Origin: Deltaproteobacteria bacterium
Lineage (GTDB): Bacteria; Desulfobacterota; Desulfobulbia; Desulfobulbales; Desulfurivibrionaceae
Length of the DNA: 64,000 bases
Assembly (NCBI GenBank): GCA_021802645.1
Contig: JAJZRO010000001.1
Coordinates: 124,001 to 188,000, forward strand
Direction of reading: 5' to 3'
The notes under the pieces: model-generated
What the model was told of the DNA's origin: nothing
Seen by the model: only the letters and a program-made list of their open reading frames with translations
Databases searched by the model: none
Translations under genes and position numbers: made by a program
Shown here: piece after piece, positions 19,097-27,883 of the stretch
How the letters are laid out: each line of letters begins with the position of its first letter
Numbering within the stretch: position 1 is the first letter of the stretch

Positions 19097-20935
19097 CTAT
19101 TCCACCGTCACACTCTTGGCCAGATTCCGCGGCTGGTCCACATCGCAGCCGCGGAGATGGGCAATCTCATAGGCCAGCAACTGGAGCGGGATGGTATAGA
19201 GGATGGGATTCAGGTCCAGCGGCACCAGCGGCAACTGGAGCACCTGGCCGCCCATGCGGGCCAACCCCTTGTCGCCCTTGCTGCCAATGAGAATCAGCCG
19301 GCCGCTCCGGGCCTTGACCTCCTCCACGTTGGAAATCACCTTATCGTACACCCCATCCTTGGGAGCGAGGGCCAGCACCGGCATCTCCTGGTCGATGAGG
19401 GCAATGGGCCCGTGCTTCATCTCGCCGGCCGCATACCCCTCGGCATGGATGTAGGAAATCTCCTTGAGTTTAAGCGCCCCCTCGAGGGCAATGGGGAAAT
19501 TCTCACCGCGGCCAAGATAGAGGAAATCACGGCTCTGGGCGAACTCCCGGGCCAGAACCCCGGTCTCCGTCTGAATTCGGGGCAATTCCTCCTCGAGCAG
19601 CGCCGGCAGGTCGACCAACCCCTGGATGAGCTTCTTGCGTTCCTCGGTCTCGACAGTGCCGCGCACCTGGGCCAGATAGAGGGTGAGCAGATAGAGGGCG
19701 GTGAGCTGGCAGGTGAAGGCCTTGGTGGAGGCGACGCCGATCTCGGGCCCGGCGTGGGTGTAGATGGTGCCGTGGGCCTCGCGGGTAATGGTGCTGCCCA
19801 CCACGTTGCAGATGGCGATGATCCGCGCCTTCATCTTTTTGGCCAGGCGGAGTCCCGCCAGCGTGTCCGCTGTCTCGCCGGACTGGGAAATGGGAACCAC
19901 CATGACCGATTTGTCGAGCAGCAGACGGCGATAGCGGAACTCGGAGGCGATATCCACCTCCACCGGGATGCCGACATATTTTTCCAGCCAGTATTTGGCC
20001 ACCATGGCCGCATGCCAGGAAGTGCCGCACGCCACCAGCACGATGCGGGAAAGCCCCTTGATCTCCTTGGCGGTGAGGCCGATCTCCGGCAGGGCGATGA
20101 CGCCATCCTCCGGGTTGACGCGGCCGCGGAAGGTGGAAAGGATCGCCTGGGGCTGCTCGAAGATCTCCTTGAGCATGAAGTGGCGGAAGCCGGCCTTTTC
20201 GGCCATGGCCGCGTTCCAGTCGATGGTCCGCACCGCCTTGGCCACCTTGCGGCCAGTGGCGAGCTTCATGACCTCAAAGCCCGTGGTCCGCAGCACCGCC
20301 AGCTCCTGGTCCTCCAGAAAGACCACCTCGCGGGTATAGGGCAAGAGCGCCGGGATGTCGGAGGCCATCAGACTCCCGCCTTCCTGCACCCCCAAGACCA
20401 GGGGGCTCTGGTTGCGGGCGGCGACGATGATGTCGGGCTGGCCGGCCCACAGCACGCCGATGGCATAGGAGCCTTCCACCCGCTTCAGGGCCTTGCGCAC
20501 GGCGGCGACCAAGTCGTGGTCGAGATTCGCTTCGATGAGATGGGCGAGCACCTCGGTGTCGGTTTCCGAGGTGAAGGTGTGGCCCTGCTGGCGCAGTTCC
20601 TCGCGCAGGGTCTGATAATTCTCGATGATGCCGTTGTGGACCACCACCAGATTACCGGTGCAGTCGCTGTGGGGGTGGGCATTCACTTCGCACGGCGCGC
20701 CGTGGGTCGCCCAACGGGTATGGCCGAGGCCGATGTGGCTGGCGGTATCGCGGACCGCATCGAGCTTCTCCTCCAACTGGCCGAGCTTGCCCGGCGCCCG
20801 GTGGCGGACAAGCTTCTTGCCCGCCACGTAGACCAGACCGGCGGAGTCATAGCCCCGATATTCGAGCCGCCGCAACCCCTCCAACAGAATGGGCACCACC
20901 TTGCGGTGCCCCACATACCCCACGATGCCGCACAT
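19097..20935 (-). CDS. glmS: Glutamine-fructose-6-phosphate aminotransferase (isomerizing)
   Basis: Makes glucosamine 6-phosphate from fructose 6-phosphate and glutamine, feeding peptidoglycan and lipid A. Full length at 612 residues: an N-terminal Cys2 glutaminase domain (MCGIVGYVG, then RRLEYRGYDSAGL, GHTRWATHG) and two SIS domains (VACGTSWHAAMVAKYW, PISQSGETADTL, LGRGENFPIALEGALK), ending with the conserved KSVTVE. A promoter is visible upstream; no glmS ribozyme-like structure is apparent in the short leader. Confidence 0.96.
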   Translation of the reverse strand: MCGIVGYVGHRKVVPILLEGLRRLEYRGYDSAGLVYVAGKKLVRHRAPGKLGQLEEKLDAVRDTASHIGLGHTRWATHGAPCEVNAHPHSDCTGNLVVVHNGIIENYQTLREELRQQGHTFTSETDTEVLAHLIEANLDHDLVAAVRKALKRVEGSYAIGVLWAGQPDIIVAARNQSPLVLGVQEGGSLMASDIPALLPYTREVVFLEDQELAVLRTTGFEVMKLATGRKVAKAVRTIDWNAAMAEKAGFRHFMLKEIFEQPQAILSTFRGRVNPEDGVIALPEIGLTAKEIKGLSRIVLVACGTSWHAAMVAKYWLEKYVGIPVEVDIASEFRYRRLLLDKSVMVVPISQSGETADTLAGLRLAKKMKARIIAICNVVGSTITREAHGTIYTHAGPEIGVASTKAFTCQLTALYLLTLYLAQVRGTVETEERKKLIQGLVDLPALLEEELPRIQTETGVLAREFAQSRDFLYLGRGENFPIALEGALKLKEISYIHAEGYAAGEMKHGPIALIDQEMPVLALAPKDGVYDKVISNVEEVKARSGRLILIGSKGDKGLARMGGQVLQLPLVPLDLNPILYTIPLQLLAYEIAHLRGCDVDQPRNLAKSVTVE

Positions 20936-21002
20936 GCGTCTTTACCCCTGGCTCCACGCCGCCATGCCCCGGCCTGACACAGGTGGGGCGCAATCAAGCG
21001 AC

Positions 21003-21032
21003 ACTATACGGGGAGGAAAGCGGTCAGGTCAA
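21003..21032 (-). promoter_or_regulatory. Sigma-70-type promoter of glmS
   Basis: On the minus strand TTGACC (21027-21032) and TATAGT (21003-21008) are separated by 18 bases, giving a leader of about 60 bases. Confidence 0.65.
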
Positions 21033-21086
21033 CAGAAAAGAATGACGACGAAACGATAACCTTCCGTTTTGACAATAAAAGCGATT

Positions 21087-22235
21087 TCAGCCGGTAAACC
21101 CCTGACGCGACCGCCGCACCGCCGCAGGCAGCGCGGCCAGCAGGCCATCCACCTCGGTTTCGACGGTGAAACGGCTCAGGCTGATGCGCAGGGTGCCATG
21201 GCGGTAGTCCTCCGGCACCCCCATAGCCAGCAGGACATGGGAGGGGTCCAGATCGCCGCTCTGGCAGGCGGCGTGGGCAGAGACCGCAAAGCCGCGGTCG
21301 TCCAAATCCTGAATGAGCTGGGCCGAGGAACAGCCGGCAAAGCTGACGTTCAGGGTGTTGGCCAGGCGCGGACTCTGCCGGCCGTTGATGCGGGCCTCGG
21401 GGATCTCGGCCAGGATGAACGCCTCGATCCGGTCCCGCAGTGCCGCCACCCGGCGATGATAGATGGGCAGATGCGCGGTCGCCAGGTCACACGCCTTGCC
21501 AAAGCCGACAATCGCCGCCACGTTCTCGGTGCCGGCCCGGCGGCCGTTTTCCTGCCCCGACCCCATGACCAACGGAGTCACCGGCGTCGACCGCCGGACA
21601 TAGAGGGCGCCGCTGCCCTTGGGGCCATGAAGCTTGTGGCTCGCGATGGTGAGGTAATCCACCGGCAGGGCTGCCAGATCAAGGGACACCTTGCCGGCGG
21701 CCTGGATGGCATCGGTATGGAAAAGCACGCCATGCTGCTGGCAGATGCGGCTGATCGCCGCGAGGTCCCACAACACGCCGGTCTCGTTGTTGGCCGCCAA
21801 CAGGGAGACCAGGGCAGTATCCGGCCGGATGGCGCCGGCCAGCCGGTCGAGGTCCAGGCCGCCCTGAGGGTCAACCGGCAACAGTTCCACCTCGTAGCCA
21901 AGGCGCCCCAGAAACCCCAGCGGGGTCAACACCGAGGCATGTTCCACCTGGGAGGAGACAATGTGTTTCTTCGCCGGGTCGGCCATCACCGCGCTCAGGA
22001 TGGCGGCGTTGTTCGCCTCGCTGCCGCCGCTGTTCAAGACGATCCGATCCGGCGAGCAATTGAGCAGGGCCGCCACCTGGCCGCGGGCCTCCTCCACGCC
22101 GGCGCGCGCCCGCTCGCCAAAGCTGTGGTTGCTGGAGGGATTGCCGTAATGGTCAGTCAGGTAGGGCAGCATGGCCTCGCGCACCACCGGATCGAGCGGG
22201 GTGGAGGCGTTGTTGTCGAAATAGGCTCGTTTCAT
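21087..22235 (-). CDS. NifS-like cysteine desulfurase
   Basis: A PLP enzyme of 382 residues that takes sulfur from cysteine for iron-sulfur clusters. It starts with YFDNNASTPLDP; the PLP lysine is in SHKLHGPKGSGALYVR, and the sulfur-accepting Cys in HAACQSGDLDPSHVL. It directly follows nadA (15 bases), whose product needs a 4Fe-4S cluster. In Bacillus a NifS paralogue beside nadA serves that purpose, so this gene is probably a NadA-dedicated desulfurase rather than the housekeeping IscS; no iscU or other iron-sulfur assembly gene is nearby. Confidence 0.88.
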   Translation of the reverse strand: MKRAYFDNNASTPLDPVVREAMLPYLTDHYGNPSSNHSFGERARAGVEEARGQVAALLNCSPDRIVLNSGGSEANNAAILSAVMADPAKKHIVSSQVEHASVLTPLGFLGRLGYEVELLPVDPQGGLDLDRLAGAIRPDTALVSLLAANNETGVLWDLAAISRICQQHGVLFHTDAIQAAGKVSLDLAALPVDYLTIASHKLHGPKGSGALYVRRSTPVTPLVMGSGQENGRRAGTENVAAIVGFGKACDLATAHLPIYHRRVAALRDRIEAFILAEIPEARINGRQSPRLANTLNVSFAGCSSAQLIQDLDDRGFAVSAHAACQSGDLDPSHVLLAMGVPEDYRHGTLRISLSRFTVETEVDGLLAALPAAVRRSRQGFTG

Positions 22236-22250
22236 TCGCGATGACCAGAA

Positions 22251-23342
22251 TCAGATGGTGAGCATCCGATCCAGTGCCACCCTGGCTCCGGCCGCCACCT
22301 CGGCCGGCACGGTGATGCGGTTCACCACTTCGCCCCGCGCCAGGTGGTCGAGCACCCAGAGCAGATACGCCGGCTTGATGCGGTACATGGTGGAGCAGAG
22401 GCACTGGAAAGGGGAAAGGGAATGGATTTGTTTGTCGGGCTGCTGGTGTTGCAGCCGGTGGACCAGGTTGATCTCGGTGCCGACCGCCCAAACCGACCCC
22501 GCCGGCGAGCCGCTCACCGCCTTGATGATCCCCTCGGTGGAACCATACTGGTCCGCCGCCCGCACCACTTCGTGGCGGCATTCGGGGTGCACGATCACCT
22601 TGACGCCCGGCGCCTTGGCCCGCCACATGGCGACGTGCTCGGCCCGGAACTGCATGTGCACGGTACAGTAACCGTTCCAGAGGATGACTTTGGCGCGCCG
22701 GAGCTGCTCGGGGCTGTTGCCGCCCAGCTTCTCGCCGCGGTGCCAGAGCACTACCTCGTCCTCGGGGATGCCGAGGGCATGGGCGGAATTGCGGCCCAGA
22801 TGTTCGTCCGGGAAAAAGAAGACCTTCTCGCCCTGGGCAAGCGCCCAGGTGAGCACCCGCTCGGCATTGGAGGAGGTGCAGACCGAACCGCCGTGGGTCC
22901 CGACAAAATCCTTGATCAGGGCCGAGGAATTGACATAGGTCACCGGAATCACCCGGCCCGCGGCGACCGCGGCCAGCTCCTGCCACGCCCATTCCACCTC
23001 CTCGCGGCTGGCCATGTCGGCCATCGGGCAGCCGGCCCGCAGGTCGGGCAGGATGACGATCTGATCGGCGGCCGTGAGGATGTCGGCCGATTCGGCCATG
23101 AAATGCACGCCGCAAAAGACGATGTACTTGCGGTCATGCGCCTCGGCGGCGAAACGGGCGAGTTTGAGCGAGTCGCCGGTGGCGTCGGCAAACTGGTAGA
23201 CCGCATCCTGCTGGTAATGATGCCCCAAGATGAGGAGCCGGTCGCCCAATTCCTGTTTGCGTTCAGCGATACGGGCGCACAGCTCCTCTTCCGGCCGCAC
23301 CAGATACTCGTCACCAATATCCACCTGGGCGGCAAGCGTCAT
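22251..23342 (-). CDS. nadA: Quinolinate synthase
   Basis: Condenses iminoaspartate with dihydroxyacetone phosphate to quinolinate for NAD synthesis. The 363-residue protein has LILGHHYQQD, VFCGVHFMAESADIL, DLRAGCPMAD, HPECRHEVV and FQCLCSTMYRIKP; the cysteines of the second, fourth and fifth fit the three ligands of the 4Fe-4S cluster. nadB and nadC are not in the window. The neighbouring NifS-like desulfurase probably loads its cluster. Confidence 0.95.
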   Translation of the reverse strand: MTLAAQVDIGDEYLVRPEEELCARIAERKQELGDRLLILGHHYQQDAVYQFADATGDSLKLARFAAEAHDRKYIVFCGVHFMAESADILTAADQIVILPDLRAGCPMADMASREEVEWAWQELAAVAAGRVIPVTYVNSSALIKDFVGTHGGSVCTSSNAERVLTWALAQGEKVFFFPDEHLGRNSAHALGIPEDEVVLWHRGEKLGGNSPEQLRRAKVILWNGYCTVHMQFRAEHVAMWRAKAPGVKVIVHPECRHEVVRAADQYGSTEGIIKAVSGSPAGSVWAVGTEINLVHRLQHQQPDKQIHSLSPFQCLCSTMYRIKPAYLLWVLDHLARGEVVNRITVPAEVAAGARVALDRMLTI

Positions 23343-23362
23343 GACAGCATACCTCTTCTCGT

Positions 23363-23896
23363 TTACTTGCCAGCCCGGACCCAGGCGGCGGTCGGCCCTT
23401 TGTCGCCTTCGCCGAGACCGAAATGGACGGCAGCCCCCTCGGCCAACTGCTCCAGGGCGAGGTCCTTCAGGGCGTGTTCATGGAAATAGACCTCTTCGCC
23501 ATCGGGCGTGACGATAAAACCATACGCCTCTTCCGGAAAGAGCGACTTCACCTTGCCGGCAAGAGACGCCACGCCTCCTTCTTCCGCTACCTTGCCGGTT
23601 TGCCGGCGCTTGCGCTGCAATTCCTTGAGCAACAGTCCCAGCGTATCAAAGGCCTCGACCAGGAGCGGCCGCGCCGACTCGCCTTTCCTGGTCACCACCA
23701 GGGTCTCGTTGGGAACCGACGCCACCACCCGTACCTCGAACCCTCCGCTCTTGTGGCCGGAGGTCTCCTCAATCGCAACCCGCAGATGATGCACCAGACC
23801 GGGATGATGCCGGTCGAGCCGCTCTTTCTCCTCGTTGATCTTTTCCTGCCAGGAATTACGGACGTCTACGTTACGACCTTCAATCTGAAGCTCCAT
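23363..23896 (-). CDS. Ribosome hibernation-type (HPF/RaiA) protein fused to a cold-shock domain
   Basis: A 177-residue protein. Residues 1-105 resemble the HPF/RaiA fold (VDVRNSWQEKINEE, then a helix-rich basic stretch), which binds the 30S decoding centre. Residues about 120-177 look like a small cold-shock/OB domain: AGKVKSLFPEEAYGFIVTPD and EVYFHEHAL correspond to the RNP1 and RNP2 regions. It may couple ribosome protection to RNA binding, but function is inferred from domains. GGAGGG lies just before the ATG. It ends 20 bases before nadA on the same strand. Confidence 0.8.
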   Translation of the reverse strand: MELQIEGRNVDVRNSWQEKINEEKERLDRHHPGLVHHLRVAIEETSGHKSGGFEVRVVASVPNETLVVTRKGESARPLLVEAFDTLGLLLKELQRKRRQTGKVAEEGGVASLAGKVKSLFPEEAYGFIVTPDGEEVYFHEHALKDLALEQLAEGAAVHFGLGEGDKGPTAAWVRAGK

Positions 23897-23922
23897 AGTC
23901 CCTCCATTGCAGAGTGAATAAA

Positions 23923-23944
23923 CAGCAGCGGCCTTTTGCTGCTG
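23923..23944 (-). repeat. Inverted repeat in the hpf-like leader
   Basis: CAGCAGC and GCTGCTG (7-bp arms, 8-base loop) lie about 27 bases upstream of the hpf-like start. A TATATT at 23970-23975 (minus strand) would put the repeat inside the transcript as a hairpin. Confidence 0.5.
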
Positions 23945-24137
23945 GCACCACGCCTGTTTCTTTATTTTCAATATACCACGCGGCGGCGACCTTACCCACT
24001 GGGAAACAGAGTTGCAAGGCAAATTCCCCGCACCTTGGTCGCGCGCGGGAAGCCGCCGGCGGGAAGGCCTTTCGCACCGCCTCGTTAGTTCATTACATAA
24101 GCATTTCCCCGGCATGGGGCAACAGGAAAACAGGGGC

Positions 24138-25151
24138 CTAACCGGCAAAACGACGCTGCACCGCGGCAATCCGCGCCAGGGACTGGGAAACGCGTTCGCC
24201 GGCGATTTGCCCCGCCGGCAAGGCGCCGCGGAGGCCATCATAGGCAGCGCGAACCTTGTCGTGGTCGTGGCAGATGAGCAGCATATCGGCCCCGGCCACA
24301 AAGGCGGCGAGCGCCGCCGCCGCCACCGACTGGCCATTCTCGATGGCCCCCATCTCCAGGTCGTCGGTGATCACCAGGCCGTCATAACCGAGCTCCGTGC
24401 GCAGCAATCCCTGCAGAATGGCGGCCGACAGGGTGGCCGGGGTCTGGCCGTCGAGCCCGGTATAAATGGTATGGGAGGTCATCACTGCCGCCACCCCGGC
24501 CTTGCAGGCCGCGGCAAAGGGCGGCAGGTCCAGGCGCCGCAATTCGGCCGCCGGCCGCACCACCACCGGCAACACCTTGTGCGGGTCAAGGGTGGCGGCC
24601 CCGAGGCCGGGAAAATGTTTGGCGCAGGCCGCCACCCCCGCCTGTTGCATGGTCTCGATCACCAGCCGCCCCAAGCGGGCCACGGTCGCAGGGTCGCCCC
24701 CCAGCACCCGGCGCTCCATGAAGCGCCCTTCGCCAGCCGGGCAGACATCGAGGACCGGCGCCAGATTCATGTTGATCCCCACCTCGCGCAGCTCACGGGC
24801 ACAGGTGGTGGCATATTCACGCAACGCCGCCTCCGGCTCCGCGCCCTCGGCCAGCGTCCGGGCATCCGGGAACTGGGTAAAGGGCGGCGGCAGCCGCGTG
24901 ACGGTGCCGCCCTCCTGATCGATGGAAATGAGCGGAGCACCCAGCCCCGCCTCCCGGCATACCGCTGCCAAACCCTGGCAGAGCCCGGCCAGCTGCGCCG
25001 AGGTCGCCACATTCCGCTTGAAGAGGATGAAGTGGTTGATACCGCAACGGCGGACAAGATCGCGGGTGGAGTCATCCACCTCAAGGCCGGCGAGCCCCAC
25101 CATGAAGAGTTGGCCAAGGTTCTCGGTCACCGTATCGCGTGGTGTGGTCAT
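24138..25151 (-). CDS. nagZ: Beta-N-acetylhexosaminidase (GH3, NagZ type)
   Basis: Removes N-acetylglucosamine from anhydromuropeptides in cell-wall recycling. The 337-residue GH3 enzyme has SIDQEGGTVTRL, the AKHFPGLG loop with a following Asp-x-His (LDPH) that matches the catalytic dyad, and the nucleophile region LVITDDLEMGAI. The usual KHFPGHG loop has Leu in place of His. No signal peptide is present, consistent with the cytosol. The start at 25151 follows the queC stop by seven bases. Confidence 0.88.
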   Translation of the reverse strand: MTTPRDTVTENLGQLFMVGLAGLEVDDSTRDLVRRCGINHFILFKRNVATSAQLAGLCQGLAAVCREAGLGAPLISIDQEGGTVTRLPPPFTQFPDARTLAEGAEPEAALREYATTCARELREVGINMNLAPVLDVCPAGEGRFMERRVLGGDPATVARLGRLVIETMQQAGVAACAKHFPGLGAATLDPHKVLPVVVRPAAELRRLDLPPFAAACKAGVAAVMTSHTIYTGLDGQTPATLSAAILQGLLRTELGYDGLVITDDLEMGAIENGQSVAAAALAAFVAGADMLLICHDHDKVRAAYDGLRGALPAGQIAGERVSQSLARIAAVQRRFAG

Positions 25152-25158
25152 GTGGCGG

Positions 25159-25863
25159 TCATCTCCGTGATTGATAGGGGGCAGGATCGGGCACGCCGGC
25201 CTCGGCAAAGCCCTTGAGGCGCAGCAGACAGGAGTCGCACCGGCCGCAGGCCCGCCCCTCCCGGTCCGGATCGTAGCAGCTGTGGGTCAGGGAATAATCG
25301 ACCCCCAGGGCCAACCCCTGGCGGATGATCTCCGCCTTGGTCAAGCGCAGCAAGGGGGCATGGATGGTGAAATGACGCCCGCCGCTCACCCCGGCCTTGG
25401 TGCCCAGGTTGGCGACCTGCTCGAAGGCCGCGAGGTATTCGGGACGGCAGTCGGGATAGCCGCTGTAGTCCAGGGCGTTCACCCCGATGAAGATGTCGGC
25501 CGCGCCCAGCACCTCGGCCCAGGCCACGGCATAGGAGAGGAAGATGGTATTGCGGGCCGGCACGTAGGTGACCGGGATCGCCGCCGCCATCTCGGCCGGT
25601 TCCCGCCCCTTGGGCACCGCGAGGTCGGTGGTGAGGGCCGAGCCGCCGATGCGGTCGAGATCGAGGCGCAGAACGAGATGCTCCGTCACCCCAAAGCGGC
25701 GGGCCACCGCCTGCGCCTGTGTCAATTCATTGACATGACGCTGGCCATAGCCGAAACTGAGACAGGAGCAGGCATAACCCTCCTGCCGGGCAATGGCCAG
25801 CACCGTGGTGGAATCGAGCCCGCCACTCAAGAGAATTACCGCCTTTTTGTCGTGCCCGGTCAT
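25159..25863 (-). CDS. queC: 7-cyano-7-deazaguanine synthase
   Basis: Converts carboxy-deazaguanine to preQ0, the precursor of queuosine. The 234-residue enzyme has the ATP pyrophosphatase loop [10 protein letters not shown] and a C-terminal zinc site [20 protein letters not shown]. Lies between sfsA and nagZ on the minus strand. With queH at the left end, the window encodes a middle and the final step of the queuosine pathway. Confidence 0.94.
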   Translation of the reverse strand: MTGHDKKAVILLSGGLDSTTVLAIARQEGYACSCLSFGYGQRHVNELTQAQAVARRFGVTEHLVLRLDLDRIGGSALTTDLAVPKGREPAEMAAAIPVTYVPARNTIFLSYAVAWAEVLGAADIFIGVNALDYSGYPDCRPEYLAAFEQVANLGTKAGVSGGRHFTIHAPLLRLTKAEIIRQGLALGVDYSLTHSCYDPDREGRACGRCDSCLLRLKGFAEAGVPDPAPYQSRR

Positions 25864-25906
25864 GGTCTTTGCCACCTTGTTCCCTTGCGGCGCATTGGCC
25901 GCCTCC

Positions 25907-26605
25907 TCACCACGCCACCGGCAACCGCCGGGCAACCCGAATTTCCTCCGGGGTCACGGTGGCCTGCCAAGCCAGCACCCGCACCCCGGCCTGGGCTGCC
26001 TTGGCCAGCATGGCGGCATAGTGCGGGTCGATCCGGGCGGCCGGCGCAAAGGACTCGGCATCGGCCCGCTGCACGCAGAACAGCACCGCTGCCCCATGCC
26101 CCTGGGCCGCCAGCGCCATCAATTCTTCCAGGTGCTTGGCACCCCGGGTCGTCACCGCATCCGGAAAGAGGGCCACGCGCCCTTCCGTCAGGGTGCAATT
26201 CTTGACTTCCAGATAGACCGTCTGGCCGGCGGCCAGGTCGAGCCGGAAATCCAGGCGGCTGCGGGCCGAGACCCGCACCTCGCTCCGAATCGCCGCAAGC
26301 GGCCCGAAATCGTCGATGATCCCCGTCTCCAGCCCTTCGCGCACCAGCCGGTTGGTCAGACTGGTGTTGATGCCGACCCAGCTGCCATCCACCGCAATCA
26401 TCTCCAGGGTGAGGGGATATTTGCGCGCCGGATTCTCCGCCCGGGAGAGGCGGACCGGGCTGGCCGGGGCGAGGCAGCCGAGCATGCTGCCGGAGTTGGG
26501 GCAATGGACGGTGACCACCTGCCCGTCAGCCAACCGGACGTCGGCCAGGAATCGCTTATAACGCCGCACCAGTTCGCCTGGCACCAATCTTTGCTTGAAT
26601 CGCAT
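25907..26605 (-). CDS. sfsA: SfsA family protein
   Basis: A 232-residue SfsA protein: [34 protein letters not shown] and [10 protein letters not shown] are family blocks, the last two resembling a nuclease-like PD-(D/E)xK core. In Escherichia coli it is linked to sugar fermentation gene control, but its molecular role is unsettled. It is first in a likely sfsA-queC-nagZ operon and diverges from the FlhB-like gene, whose ATG is only 48 bases away. Confidence 0.9.
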   Translation of the reverse strand: MRFKQRLVPGELVRRYKRFLADVRLADGQVVTVHCPNSGSMLGCLAPASPVRLSRAENPARKYPLTLEMIAVDGSWVGINTSLTNRLVREGLETGIIDDFGPLAAIRSEVRVSARSRLDFRLDLAAGQTVYLEVKNCTLTEGRVALFPDAVTTRGAKHLEELMALAAQGHGAAVLFCVQRADAESFAPAARIDPHYAAMLAKAAQAGVRVLAWQATVTPEEIRVARRLPVAW

Positions 26606-26653
26606 CACCCAGCCGATATAGTAAAGAAAAAAGACCCTCAACGTTCCGCCATC

Positions 26654-26947
26654 ATGCCCGAAAAAAGCAAAACCGACAAGCGGGAAGCACGGAAAAAGGC
26701 CGTGGCCCTGCGCTACGACCAGGCCAAGGACACCGCCCCCAAGGTGGTGGCCAAGGGGGCCGGACTGCTCGCCGAGCGCCTCATCGCCCTGGCCCAGGAA
26801 CACCATATCCCCATCCACGAGAACAGCGATCTGACCGAGGTGCTCTCCCGCCTCGACCTCAATGCCGAGATTCCGCCCGCCACCTATGTGCTGGTCGCCG
26901 AGATCCTCGCCTTTGTCTACCGGACCAACCAGCGCTTTACCCGCTGA
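26654..26947 (+). CDS. FlhB C-terminal-domain-like protein
   Basis: A 97-residue protein matching only the cytoplasmic C-terminal part of FlhB/YscU export switches: AVALRYDQAKDTAPKVVAKG and IPIHENSDLTEVLSRLDLN, ending in VYRTNQRF. The NPTH autocleavage site and the membrane part of full FlhB are absent. Stand-alone copies (FhlB/YlqH type) exist in other bacteria and can substitute in part for FlhB's tail in export specificity. It lies upstream of the flagellar operon on the same strand but is separated by 170 bases including the flgF promoter. Confidence 0.82.
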   Translation: MPEKSKTDKREARKKAVALRYDQAKDTAPKVVAKGAGLLAERLIALAQEHHIPIHENSDLTEVLSRLDLNAEIPPATYVLVAEILAFVYRTNQRFTR

Positions 26948-27064
26948 TTGCCGCCCTGGCGGCTAGGCAAAATCTACCCACCTGCCGCTGCCCCCTGCGG
27001 CCGCCCCCCCGATAATCGCCACCATCCCTTGTCACCGCTGGCCTGAACCGTCCTCGCCAATCTG

Positions 27065-27080
27065 CGGCACGCCTCTTGCA
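27065..27080 (+). promoter_or_regulatory. Sigma-54 promoter of the flgF operon
   Basis: CGGCACGCCTCTTGCA matches the -24/-12 pattern: GG at 27066-27067 and GC at 27078-27079 with exactly 10 bases between. Transcription would start near 27091, leaving about 27 bases to the flgF ATG. Confidence 0.85.
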
Positions 27081-27117
27081 TAATCTTCTCGCAAACAACT
27101 AGCGAGAGGGTGCCCCC

Positions 27118-27852
27118 ATGTTCATCCACAACCGGCTGGGAATGGTCGAAAGCGTCGAGACGCTGATCGCCCAGCAACAGCGGCTCAACCAGGTCTCCAA
27201 CAACCTGGCCAACGCCGACACCGCGGGCTACAAGAAGGAGAGCGTCACCTTTGACGAGATGCTCTACAACGTTACCCGCAACCGTCAACGGGTTGGCAAG
27301 GCGCTCAATATTCTGACGAACCAGGAGCAAGGGGTGATGGAACAGACCGGCAATCCGCTGGATGTCGCCATTGCCGGCAACGGTTTCTTCAAGGTCGAGA
27401 CCCCGCAAGGCATCCGCTACACGCGCGCCGGCAACTTCGAGTTGAGCGCCGACGGCCAGCTCAAGATGCCCAATGGCGCGGTGGTTATCGGCGAGAATGG
27501 CCCCATCGTGGTCGACGGCACCAAGAAGGTGACCATCGACCGGGCCGGCCGGATTTCGACCGACGGTCAGGTGGTCAACCGGCTCAGCATCGTCACCTTC
27601 GCCGACCTTCGCGACCTGCAGAAGGCGGGAGAAAACCTCTTCCGCCCCAAAGATGCGGCCATCGAGGAGCAGGCCGCATCCGGGGCGGAGGTCAAGCAGG
27701 GCTTTATAGAAAAATCAAACGTCAACACCATCGAGGAAATGACGCAACTCATCGATCTCCACCGGGCTTACGAAGGGCAGCAAAAGATGATCAGCGCCCT
27801 CGACGATATCAACAATCTGGCCATCAGCCGGGTTGGCATCTTGCCCACCTAA
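27118..27852 (+). CDS. flgF: Flagellar proximal rod protein FlgF
   Basis: Rod subunit of 244 residues, exported by the flagellar type III system. The N-terminal SNNLANADTAGYKKE and the C-terminal IDLHRAYEGQQKMI helix are the coiled ends shared by rod and hook proteins; NGFFKVETPQGIRYTRAGNF is the FlgF/FlgG core. First gene behind the sigma-54 promoter and head of an 11-gene flagellar cluster. Confidence 0.93.
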   Translation: MFIHNRLGMVESVETLIAQQQRLNQVSNNLANADTAGYKKESVTFDEMLYNVTRNRQRVGKALNILTNQEQGVMEQTGNPLDVAIAGNGFFKVETPQGIRYTRAGNFELSADGQLKMPNGAVVIGENGPIVVDGTKKVTIDRAGRISTDGQVVNRLSIVTFADLRDLQKAGENLFRPKDAAIEEQAASGAEVKQGFIEKSNVNTIEEMTQLIDLHRAYEGQQKMISALDDINNLAISRVGILPT

Positions 27853-27883
27853 TAACGCCACTTAACCTCAAGGGGGTTTTGCC

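Noticed and set aside
20936-21086. glmS ribozyme upstream of glmS
   Set aside because: Leader after the predicted start is only about 60 bases and lacks the ribozyme core; the class is mainly from Gram-positive bacteria.
26612-26619. GCCGATAT before the FlhB-like gene, like a sigma-28 -10 box
   Set aside because: The bases 11 upstream (GCTTGAAT) do not match the TAAAGTTT -35 box.
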